A stretch of DNA of 64,000 nucleotides. Source: Tribonema minus. Lineage: Eukaryota; Sar; Xanthophyceae; Tribonematales; Tribonemataceae. Below the pieces are notes generated by a model that saw only the letters and a list, made by a program, of their open reading frames with translations, was not told the origin of the DNA and searched no databases. The position numbers and the translations under genes are program-made. The stretch spans positions 1,240,001 through 1,304,000 of the forward strand of contig JAFCMP010000002.1 of NCBI GenBank assembly GCA_017506865.1. The letters are read 5' to 3'. Within the stretch, counting starts at the first letter, position 1, and every line of letters begins with the position of its first letter. Below are positions 36,101 through 43,172 of the stretch, in pieces.

Positions 36101-38224
36101 CCACTTGAACAACATTGTACTTCAAGAATGCCTTGCTTGGCGCAGGGCAGACTTGGGTTGCCGCTGAAGATGGACACTTGCTCTAACCCTAACCCTAGAA
36201 GCACACCGGACGCCCAGCCTCCCTTGGGGCCTTCACAAGTACAAGTCCATAAAAAGAGAGAGAACAGGATAAGCATGAGGGCTTCAAAAGTTGGTTTCTA
36301 ACCCTTACCCTAACCCAAAACCTAGCCCAAGCCCTAGCCCAGCACCCCGCGACTGTGCAGCTGGACTGCAGCAGAACTTGCTCTACTAACCCTCACAAGG
36401 TCAGAGCTCCCTTGAAGTTTAGACGCAAAACGCGCGTCGCTAACTTGAGCTTAGTTTGCGTCAATGCCGCAGCTGCAGTACTAGCGCTCAAGGGCATTTA
36501 CTAGATTCTCATATACACACAATACTTCCCTCTACCTGACTACAAATTGGCCAGTTTCATCATAAATCAGACAACAGAGCCAAGCTCGCGCCGCTGACCT
36601 GAGCTTGCTGAGCATCAATGTTGCTGCGGCAGCGCTCAGCTTTAGCACACGCCCTTCCGCGTCCACCGTTTCTATCAACCACACACATAATATCCCCGCC
36701 CTATCACACATGGGAAACAATTCAGCAAATATAGTTCCGCAGACCTGTGCGCCTCGATGTCGCGGCGGCAGCGCTCGCGCTCAACGGCGAGGTCCGCCGC
36801 CGCTAATACCGTTCTTGATGATCATCAACACCAAATTTTAAATATATCTTCCGTCCACCACAAAGTGAGGTCAGGCAACCATCCATCACAAAGTGAAGTC
36901 AGGCAAAGATATGTCCGCCGACCTGAGCGTTCTGCGCCTCGATGTCGCGGCGGCAGCGCTCGCGCTCGTCGGCGAGCTCCGCCGCCGCGCGCGCGCGCGC
37001 CGCCGCCAGCTCCGCCTCCAGCTTCTCGTCCTGCTGCTGCACCTCGCTGCGCAGCAGCTTGACCTGCGGACGCATGGGGGGCGCGACACGCAACAGTGCT
37101 CAGCAAACGATCGCTGATGCTGTCATGGTGACCCTAACCGTGTGACCTAGCCCTTATGGAAACGGAGAAAAAGATTGTGGAGCTGCAGGTGACAAGGAGT
37201 GGCTAGCCGCAAGTACCTACCACCGATGACCGTGGTCGCCGCTGCTGCAGCATCTGGCCACGAGTCAACCAGTACCACCATACTTCAAAAAAAGGTATAA
37301 AGAAGTATATATGGCACGCCGGGCGATCATGCCTCGCCGTGCATTGATCAAGCAGCGACATTCGTCGCCGCATGTGATTGATGTGCTGTTGCGCTGCACG
37401 GTTCACATCAGGTGTGCGGCGATGCCCAGTGTTGTTCACGTCAGATCCGCGCCTCATGTTGCGCTGGTGCTGCCAGTCACGTCTGGCATGGCAGCGGCAG
37501 GGTAATGCTTGAAGCAGTCGAAAGCCGCCCCGAGATTGCCGCATGCCATGCCATTAATTGGACTTCAGCGTAATGTCCTCCGTCAAGATTGCAGCGTCAA
37601 CGACCTCTTCGCATCTGACCATTACTGCAGAAAATGGTGTCACCAGCCTCATGTCACGCTGCTTGGATAGATATGCCGACACCGACGTCATCGGGCGCAG
37701 CCATCAGAATGTCTCTTCATTGACAGAACGACTGTTGTACAATGAATGGTGCTCGAAGCCAGAGACAGAAGCAACTTCATGGCACCATGTGCTGCTCTCG
37801 CCGCAGAGTGCCGATGTGGAGTAACGTTTCATGTGCACTGTATTGCGGGTTGTGCAGGATCCATGTGCTCACCACGAGCGTCAGAGCAACACTCAACATA
37901 CTGATTCTTCACCAGTACTTTGAGCGTCATGCTGTTGTTGGCTGCGCAACTGAAAGTAACGCAGGCGCGCGCACGCAGCCACGCACTACAGCGAAACGAC
38001 TTGCACAGGCATACCTGCTCCCTGTACTGGCTAACAAGCTGCTGCTCCTCCACCAGCTGCAGCTTGGCCTTAGAAACCTCCTCGCTTAGCACCTCCAGCA
38101 GCACGTCCTTGTCGTCGTCACCGCCTCCAGGTTGCCCGTTGTCAAGGCTGCCATTCAGCGGAGGCGGCTCGGCCTCAGGTTGCTCGGCTGCATAGCCGAA
38201 CATGCCAAATACAGAGCCAGACAT
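5606..38224 (-). CDS. Giant tail-anchored coiled-coil protein (golgin/tether-like), 33 or more exons
   Basis: One gene spanning 32.6 kb and about 3,500 codons. The start at 38224 (MSGSVFGMFGYA) is followed by an acidic linker and then almost continuous Ala/Glu/Gln/Arg coiled coil, with repeats such as QQRAADLEAELSAAAEE. Glycine/acidic linkers carry GW-acidic motifs. The last exon ends in a basic stretch, a 15-17-residue hydrophobic segment (SVLCGAAFGALAIAY) and a short tail, as in C-tail-anchored proteins. All exons but one chain in phase, which supports a single gene. Long coiled coil plus tail anchor suggests a Golgi or trans-Golgi tether (giantin or TNO1 type), but no family-specific domain is visible and function is inferred. 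At least two introns start with GC. Many junctions are duplicated into the introns. Exon lists follow in the block entries. Long + strand open frames over these exons are antisense shadows. Confidence 0.75.
6100..6606. repeat. Three-copy ~210-bp tandem repeat and exon 33 acceptor copy
   Basis: Intronic repeat with related segments at about 6110-6195, 6330-6412 and 6515-6606 (shared TGTATGTGGCT and CTCAGTCA...GACGCCCT motifs). At 6196-6269 on the - strand there is also a partial copy of the start of the last exon (GDAAALQ.RLARAL) with its TTCCGCAG acceptor. Confidence 0.6.
8780..9310 (-). repeat. Partial copies of exon 29 around the real exon
   Basis: The real exon is 9076-8919 (- strand). 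A copy of its 3' part lies at about 8790-8855 with a destroyed donor. Copies of its 5' part, GGCGGCAGATGCAGAGGCAG, lie at about 9165-9185 and 9268-9300. A short TTAGGG tract (9094-9107) separates real and copied acceptors. Confidence 0.65.
10560..10860 (-). repeat. Tandem copies of exon 27 3' end
   Basis: The 3' half of exon 27 (RIQSFASSITGGS) with its GTGAGTTCGGGCGG donor and following intron sequence recurs at about 10769-10850, one unit (~245 bp) from the real exon end at 11015. A third, poorer copy is at about 10560-10620. A GGTTAGGG tract lies at about 10510-10530. Confidence 0.65.
12470..12680 (-). repeat. Copies of exon 26 donor junction with CCCTAA tracts
   Basis: The end of exon 26 (GAGGGCAAGCTCTCCGATAAG|GTAGGG on the transcript) recurs at about 12645-12680 and, shortened, at about 12475-12510. 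The intervening DNA is rich in CCCTAA-like hexamers. Confidence 0.65.
12890..13390. repeat. Minisatellite of about seven 60-75-bp units
   Basis: Units share GTCGCCACATCCTGCAA, GAGTAAACGAGT, CATTGAAGCAG and GGTCAGYCTTGGAGC. The GTCGCCACATCCTGCAA part is the antisense of the exon 26 acceptor junction at 12859, so the array grew from duplication of that splice site. It is intronic. Confidence 0.8.
14525..14800 (-). repeat. Three extra copies of exon 24 3' end and donor
   Basis: The end of exon 24 plus its GTATGTATCC donor (real exon 14938-14849) recurs at about 14525-14575, 14637-14690 and 14738-14795, period about 100-105 bp. The copies keep the AAKEAQLQAALE-like frame in part and could be mistaken for extra exons. 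Confidence 0.75.
14990..15150 (-). repeat. Copy of exon 24 5' end
   Basis: The acceptor and first codons of exon 24 (encoding IRDL.RIN) recur at about 15036-15075 as VRDLRSIN, beside G-rich tracts. This is the mirror case of the donor copies on the other side of the exon. Confidence 0.6.
15400..15580 (-). repeat. Copies of exon 23 donor junction
   Basis: GGCGCCGTGGAGAGCAAG|GTGCGNGAGCGC from the end of exon 23 (15700) recurs at about 15525-15580 with an internal deletion. A fainter copy at about 15415-15440 shares the CCATACGGTACAATATAGGG intron sequence. TTAGGG and CCCTAA pieces lie between. Confidence 0.6.
18000..18260. other. AT-rich island in intron 21
   Basis: About 260 bp of markedly AT-rich sequence with A and T runs (for example TTTAAAAAAAATCG near 18095-18110) inside a GC-rich gene. 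No open frame. It might be an organelle-derived fragment, an old AT-rich transposon or a matrix-attachment-like region. Confidence 0.6.
18800..18985 (-). repeat. Copies of exon 21 donor junction
   Basis: The end of exon 21 (GGDAAALLLAVEAKQFE|GTGAGCGCTACTGCC) recurs at about 18912-18970 (GGDAAALLLAAEAKQCE) and again, shortened, at about 18795-18830. Each is followed by an ACCCTAACCCTATG-type tract and the same intron sequence. Confidence 0.7.
19042..26010 (-). CDS. Giant coiled-coil gene, exons 14-21
   Basis: Exons 26010-25729, 24937-24719, 24326-23979, 23378-22807, 22368-22144, 20810-20721, 19780-19541 and 19227-19042. Exons 14, 16 and 17 each pair a DSAxxVLAMEAA-type module with a GW-acidic motif (EGWGSELGSEPDSED; DGWDSDSD and DAWDSDSD; DGWGSGLESDGEG). 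Exon 15 is Gln-rich coil. The intron after exon 16 appears to start GC (ATG|GCAAGT). Exon 17 starts in a run of 17 C; its length is 1 nt short of keeping frame, so the tract length or the acceptor is uncertain. Exon 18 (75 codons) is a Gly/Pro-rich, non-coil linker. Confidence 0.7.
20150..20740 (-). repeat. Five-copy ~110-bp repeat from exon 19 donor
   Basis: The donor region of exon 19 (20810-20721; + strand CATGGCCTACCTGGGAGCGG) recurs with decay at about 20150, 20403, 20508 and 20611. Units also share AACTGCCAGYGCAACCTG. Confidence 0.7.
24098..24130 (+). repeat. (CAG)n / (CTG)n triplet run in exon 16
   Basis: About ten uninterrupted GCA/CAG triplets; on the - strand they encode an alanine run within exon 16. 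A likely length-polymorphic site. Confidence 0.8.
26380..26460 (-). repeat. Copy of exon 13 end fused to CCCTAA tract
   Basis: The last ~33 nt of exon 13 with its GTATGTATG-like donor (real end 26485) recurs at about 26383-26415 and abuts a CCCTAACCCCAACCCTAA tract at 26416-26458. It is the clearest direct join of a copied splice junction to telomere-like sequence. Confidence 0.7.
26485..31688 (-). CDS. Giant coiled-coil gene, exons 6-13
   Basis: Exons 31688-31455, 31311-31252, 30911-30693, 29822-29595, 29385-29062, 28733-28677, 28503-27364 (or 27373) and 26694-26485, all phase 0. Exon 6 starts with a proline-rich linker (PPADAPPLPPPPP) followed by coil. Exon 7 (20 codons) is a shortened duplicate of the end of exon 6. 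Exon 11 (19 codons) repeats the end of exon 10 (ELEQQ). Exon 12 (about 380 codons) contains several 33-37-residue coil repeats, a poly-Gln run from CAG triplets and two DSA-type modules, and ends with GWGSDLDIDAGG; two donor sites there are both in phase. Exons 9 and 12 carry GW-acidic motifs. Confidence 0.72.
28245..28272 (+). repeat. CTG triplet run encoding poly-Gln in exon 12
   Basis: A CTG/CAG run that encodes seven or more glutamines on the - strand within exon 12. Confidence 0.8.
29882..29992 (+). repeat. GT microsatellite
   Basis: A GT-rich simple repeat, interrupted by GC and AT steps, with its longest pure run near 29949-29969. It lies in the intron upstream of exon 9. Confidence 0.9.
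30905..31140 (-). repeat. Copies of exon 8 acceptor and of exon 6/7 coil
   Basis: CCAG|GCCCGCGCGCAGGCCGAC from exon 8 (start 30911) recurs at about 30967-30995 and 31025-31062, separated by TCTGAC repeats. At about 31085-31125 a third, decayed copy of the AAALEAELA coil of exons 6 and 7 ends in a stop. Confidence 0.7.
32395..38224 (-). CDS. Giant coiled-coil gene, exons 1-5
   Basis: Exons 38224-38015, 37063-36923, 35598-35074, 34402-33146 and 32967-32395, all phase 0. Exon 1 encodes MSGSVFGMFGYA, an acidic GGGDDDKD linker and the first helix. Exon 2 (47 codons) is charged coil ending IEAQNAQ. Exon 3 (175 codons) includes a Gly/Trp linker with GWGWQESP. Exon 4 (419 codons) is the longest uninterrupted coil, very rich in alanine. 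Exon 5 holds a poly-Gln stretch, the linker GGGDDDWMGGGQ and a GWDFSGGSEGD motif. The intron after exon 4 begins GC (CAG|GCAAGC). Partial copies of exon 2 lie at 36.6-36.8 kb; an extra exon there is possible. Confidence 0.75.
36600..36800 (-). repeat. Partial copies of exon 2
   Basis: Two segments resemble the end of exon 2 (ERERCRRDIEAQNAQ|GT): about 36750-36795 (VERERCRRDIEAHR) and about 36605-36665 (AKAERCRSNIDAQQAQ). Both are followed by GTC donors. They could be cassette exons or relics. Confidence 0.6.
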
Positions 38225-38568
38225 GGCAGCCGCCGCGCCAGCACGTGATATTCTGCTAGCGAGGAAAGGGAGAGAGAACAAGTCGCAAAAATGGGGATCC
38301 AAGAAAAGACCAGACACCCTTTTTTGTCAGCGCAAGAGGCAAAGTGCCATTCGTGAGGACCATAGCAAAAGTTCTTCATTAAGGGACGCATGATTGTATG
38401 CAGTACTCACCTCAACGAGCACCTCTCAGTGCCCTGTTACACAAGTGCCTTCAGAAGTTCAGCGCGCGCAGAAGCCGCGCGCGCTAAACTTCATGTTGAC
38501 GCGCCGTACGGCGCGTCAACATGAAGTGAACTGTAAAACAGCACTTGAATACTGCAAAAGGAGGGCAG
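38225..38568. promoter_or_regulatory. Divergent promoter between the giant gene and the three-exon gene
   Basis: 344 bp separate the start codon of the giant gene (- strand, 38224) from the first recognised codon of the three-exon gene (+ strand, 38569). Much of it recurs in the second copy (42006-42132 and 59294 onward), though that copy lacks the palindrome. I see no clear TATA box. Confidence 0.5.
38488..38527. repeat. Perfect 40-bp palindrome
   Basis: Two 20-bp arms (ACTTCATGTTGACGCGCCGT and its complement) meet at 38507/38508 without spacer. Just upstream, AGCGCGCG...CGCGCGCT (about 38460-38484) forms a second inverted repeat. The second copy of this promoter at 59.3-59.4 kb lacks both. 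Confidence 0.9.
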
Positions 38569-40185
38569 ATGGCACAGCAAGAGGAGGTGTCGAGGTTTAC
38601 TTGCGACGCGGCAAGCGAGGTGGCTATGCGAGTCTATTTCCGCCGCTTTGCCCAGAAGCAGCCCAACGCTTTGAAGACAGCAATGCAGCAATTAAACGAG
38701 GCTAAAGCGACCATATGGCACACGCCATGGCATCTCAATGCCTTGCGAGAAGAGATAGAATGCCGCAGTCAGCTCATAGAAGCCTTACGCCCTTTTGAGG
38801 CGCCTACGCAGGAGGAGCTGGAGTGCCGGCGAGCAGGTACACTATGCTGCCATGAGCGCGCTCTACAGTAGGTCATGTACACTCACGCTTCAACGATGAC
38901 GGCGGAGACAAGTGTCAAGCGCGCTCGGCTGGCTTGCCGTCCTGATACAGGACATACTTCAGGTCATCTGCCCATGACATTACGTGACATGTTCACAACG
39001 TGCTCCATCACTTGATTATGCGTGCGTGAGTCAAGTCGGATACTGACGGCCTGCATTTGTCGTGGATGACACAATGCCATATGCAGGCTGGTGCGGCATG
39101 ATGGCACTCAGGCTTACTCAGTTTTAGGAACAATTCAGGTAGAAATGAGCACAGGGTGGACTGCACCGTGTGACAGAACGGCGACTGCCGCAACTGCCAG
39201 CAAACTTGTGCTGTGCTCTTCCGTCCACCCAATTACATCAACAATCGCGCTGTGTTTCCTCAAAGTTTGCCTTGCCGTTTCACAACAATATTGCTGCATT
39301 ATTTGCCGCCATTCTTGCCACCATGCTGGCAGAAGCCTTGCAGGTGAGTTAATGAATGACTTCGAGTCGTCTCAACCTTTGTTTTCGACTGTTTTTCTCT
39401 GAATTTTGCTTTTCATGCACATGCTTGCTGTTCTCTCTTCCTGTCTGCGCGCAGGCATTCCTGTTCAAGAGCTCCTGTACCGCAAGGTTCCATGTGTGGA
39501 CTGTAGGAAGTTGCACCTTGGCATTGTTGACAGCCCCCTGCTGCCAGTGTTTGAGGCACAATAGTTCATTGTCACGCTACTCGCGGCCCGAGGCGCCAAG
39601 ACATGGGCACAGGCCGTTAATCTGACCGTGCATTCACCCGCTTTTCAAGGCGTACCGGACTGGCTGACGACTCGTACGCTCAGGACCATCGAGCTCATCA
39701 AGGCTGAGGATGCGAGATGTGAGTTGGAATCGAATTTTGTCGCCAGATTGAATTTACTGTCATGCCGTAGCACCTTGTGGCAAACCATGGGGGTGACAAC
39801 GGTTGTAGAGTTGCTGATGCATCTATTGTTTATCATTGTCAAGTAGCCCCCCACCTGTTGAGTCAGATGACACACCAATCCAGTGAGTAGGGGTCAGACT
39901 TCACCTTTACATTTTACAGCTGCGCATCCGCGATCAGCGCAGATTGCTGTCTTGTCTTGCTGTACTTTCCGCCTTGGTATGCTCTCATCATGCTGTGGCT
40001 GTTAACTATGATTACTTTTTGCTGTCGCTCCTTTTGCTGTCATCCTTGCAGCGGCGCTATCGTGGCCAGACAGGGTTGCGGACCGCGCCGAGGAGTGGGC
40101 AAAAAGCATCACTGGACTCCTCTCTGCTCCTGTACAATTAGTCAACGACACTCGGCCATCAGAAGCACGCCGCAAAGTTGCGTAA
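38569..40185 (+). pseudogene. Three-exon gene of unknown function, copy 1 (nonsense in exon 2)
   Basis: Exons 38569-38836, 39455-39718 and 40052-40185 have exactly the same lengths (268, 264, 134 nt) and phases as the intact copy at 59.4-61.9 kb. Exon 2 contains TAG at 39562-39564 where copy 2 has CAG (after PLLPVFEAQ), so the protein would stop about halfway. All else is well kept: MAQQEEVSRF start, VPCVDCRKLHLGIVDSP, WLTTRTLRTIEL and the SEARRKVA end. It is either a recent pseudogene or a site of readthrough or stop reassignment. I do not recognise the family. A TGTAA motif lies at 40245-40249. Confidence 0.6.
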
Positions 40186-41197
40186 CCCCAGAGGCTTATT
40201 GTAGCACTACAGTGGGAAAGCACCGCGGGCTCACTGCCAATGTATGTAATGTACATGAGGGTTGAAGTTAGTATGCCGCTCACGCTCAGATCCGATCACG
40301 CATCAGCGACAGAGGGATGCGATTATAGCTTGAGAGCACGCTACAAGGCCAACATGCAGCCAGTTGAGTCTGCCCACACAATGTGTTGCGTTGCCCCCAC
40401 TCTGTACAATTTGGTGTGCCTCCCAGTCTCATAAACAATTCACACATCAGTGACAAAAGGTAGCAGCAGTTGACCGCTCCTGTTTGTGGAATGCCAATGC
40501 AGCCTCCACCTTCTTAATGCCCTTAGGTTCTTGGTGTGCGTCTGTGCGCTGTCGCACGGGAAGTGCATGCACTTAGGTGCATGCATTGCTGACACCACTT
40601 TATGCCTTCTCTGTATGGGCTTGCATGCACTGGCGGCTGAATTCTGTCAAGTAGCATATCAGGTGGCTCAGAGTGGGTACAGTTGTGTCTGACCTTTATT
40701 AGTCTAGTACATGTTGCAAGCCTCGGCAATGCCACATATCCCTACTTGTAATTTTAATTTTTGGGGGCCAACGTACGACATTTGTGCCAAATGTCAGCAA
40801 CAACCGTGCTTTGGCGAGCAAATGACCTGTCAACCAGGGGTCCCACGCAGTGTAACATGGTCCGGAGGCGTAAGCTAGGTGCAGCATTAGCCAACAAGAT
40901 GCTAAGCAATGCAATACTGCAATGGCTTTCACAGCTGCTGTCCTGCATCACACAAGTCTGTGACGCACAAGCAAGCACACTGCAATCACCCATGCGTGCG
41001 TGCGCCTGTAAATGTGTGCATGCGCGGTTTTGCAGTGCGCATAAGAAGAACAAGCGCCAGGGAATTCAGCGTCAGGTAATGATTGTAATCAGTGTCATGT
41101 CAGGAGAACTGTGGCAAATATAGGGTGCGATGACAGTCACCCAATCCCGCACCTCATCAGTGCCTGCATACATTGCACACCTGTCTGGATTCCAAGG
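40186..41197. other. Tail of duplicated segment and spacer
   Basis: Similarity to the second copy continues past the stop codon to about 40550 (compare 61943-62310). Beyond that I see only unsupported short frames. Confidence 0.5.
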
Positions 41198-41900
41198 TCA
41201 CTTGTGCACCAGCAACCACTGCAGTGACTCTAGATGACCGCCCTCACGCGCATGCTGGGTGACAAGAGGGTGCCAAGGGCAATTGGTGGCATAAGCGACC
41301 TCAAGCACATTTAAGTAACCCCTGCCAGTGCGAGCGGCTTCCATGGAAGCCATCATACCGCAAGGACAATTATGCTGACGAGTCCATTCTAGCACTCGTG
41401 CATGACCGTTGATGCACACAAACAGATATCTCAGTCTAGGGACGACCATTGGTATGAAGCCATTGCAGGGTGTGCAAGTGCCCACTCTTGGCCGCAAATC
41501 CCCACAACCTTCATGTCCCACTCGCAGTGGTGAAAATGAGCCCACATGAGAACCTCGGCGTGGTTGCCTGTAGCGGCGCAGCAGAGCAGACTCTCCTGTC
41601 CCATGGACACCCGTTGGCCCGGGCCCATTGAAGGATCATGATGAGCAGATGGCCCTTTGCAGCTGCACATGTGGATGTGTAACTGTCCCACGTGCACCCG
41701 TTAGCGCATGCCCGCTGCAACATCTCGAGGTCACCGCGTGCTGCAGCGCTGCTGCAAGTAGCGCCGTTGCCTGGCATGGAGCCACTGCAGCACTTGTAGA
41801 TGACCGTTGGCGGCGGCCTGATTGCACGCACCGGGGGCCCATGGGCACTCATGAGCAAGGGCTAGTTGTAGCGCCTGTAGATGGCCACCTTGTCAAACTC
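41198..41900 (-). pseudogene. Decayed ankyrin-type repeat gene
   Basis: Several frames carry pieces of the repeat GHLxxLQWxxAxxCPWDxxxCxxAA: for example ECPWAPGACNQAAANGHLQ, ANGCTWDSYTSTCAAAKGH, WARANGCPWD, TNCPWHPLV and EGGHLESLQWL before the stop at 41198. This CPWD-type ankyrin-like repeat is common in large algal and giant-virus families. At least three frameshifts or stops separate the pieces, so it is not functional as one protein. It lies just downstream of a duplicated copy of the giant gene's promoter and first codons. Confidence 0.7.
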
Positions 41901-41965
41901 CTGTGCTTAGGGCAGCCATTGGTGAATGTATTGCCCTCCGAGGCTCGCCTTCTCGTGCAGGCTCT

Positions 41966-42132
41966 CGAGTGCGTGGCCGAACATGCCAAACATGGAGCCA
42001 GACATGGCCGCCGCCGCGCCAGCACCTGGTGTTCTCGCGAGGCAGGGAGGGAACAGTCACAATGGGATCCAAGAAGGGACTTGACACCCGTATACGTTCA
42101 GCGCAAGAGGCAAGTGCCATTCGTGAGGACCA
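41966..42132 (-). repeat. Second copy of giant-gene promoter and first 12 codons
   Basis: Homologous to 38190-38358. The - strand start at 42005 reads MSGSMFGMFGHA (original MSGSVFGMFGYA), then diverges and stops after 32 codons. The shared upstream sequence (GCCGCCGCGCCAGCAC, GGGATCCAAGAA, CAGCGCAAGAGGCAA, GTGCCATTCGTGAGGACCAT) ends at 42132, where the large insertion begins. Confidence 0.8.
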
Positions 42133-42148
42133 TGGATACACAGGTGGA
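42133..42148 (+). repeat. Left terminal inverted repeat
   Basis: GGATACACAGGTGGAC, the inverted counterpart of 59278-59293 with one base inserted. Confidence 0.65.
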
Positions 42149-42159
42149 CAGCCGGGGAC

Positions 42160-42760
42160 GTCAGTGGAGAAAGCCTGTGATGTCCTGGCATCATGTGATG
42201 TTCCTGGAGAGTCATATGTGCTGCGTGGGGGTATGTTGTGAGACATCTTGAAAAAGCAACATGTAGGAATGAGAGCGCTGACCAAAGCGTAGCAATCGGC
42301 CGGCAATGCTAATACTGACTGGCCAATCAATATTGTCAAAGGTGTCTGTCCCGGCTGCCGAGATGTGACTGTGCCTGTTCTGCGTTGTTCATCATGGGAA
42401 CATGGGCTTCACACGATGTTACTATGATCTGGATGCTGGTACCATGACCTCATCACGAGATGCTCTGCCGACTCATCGTGAGCGCGGCAGCGCTGTTACA
42501 TCACAAGACCTGCCCATGCCCAATGCAACATCATCATGGCACGTCATGAGATGCTGGTAGGCACTGTAACCACATGCGACGCATGCCGTGTCCATGATCT
42601 GCACGCAAATGATGTGCATGCCAGTACTTGACATCACATGTCTTGCAGCGCACCCCTTGAACCCCATCATGCGATGCCTGGCGCCCATTGCCACATGATA
42701 AGATGCCCTCAATGTCAAGACGTCAGTGTCAATGATGTGTCAGCATGTGCTTGACGGCAT
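42160..42760. repeat. Left subterminal CATGATGT-rich region
   Basis: Many copies in both orientations of an ATGATGT/ACATCAT motif, in CATG-rich context (for example GGCATCATGTGATG, AACATCATCATGGCACG, CCCCATCATGCGATGCC). No gene. The same motif class fills the inner side of the right end. Confidence 0.6.
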
Positions 42761-43172
42761 ACGACAGGCAAAACGTGCCCCACACGATGATCAACGATGC
42801 TTTGTATTGCAGTGCATGCACCATCTTGAGATATACACCCAGCAGACGGGGGCAGCAGCACTCTGCGGTGGGAACCTGGCACTTGGAGCACCGGTGTACG
42901 TGAATGGCATATGCCTGTGCACATGTGCAGTATATAAATAGTATACTCCTGACAACCAACGTTGGTGCGAACATTAAATGGCTACGTGTCATGGTGCATC
43001 ATGATTTGCAGTGTACATCGTGCAGGGTCTTTCAGTGATCACGTGTATATACAAAGGCAGGGCGCCTGCTGTGACGAGCATGCTGATGCACATGCCATTG
43101 TGCAGACGCACATTACCAAATGTGCGAAATCGTGTATATGCCCAGTGGCCATGGGCACTTGAAGCATGTCTA

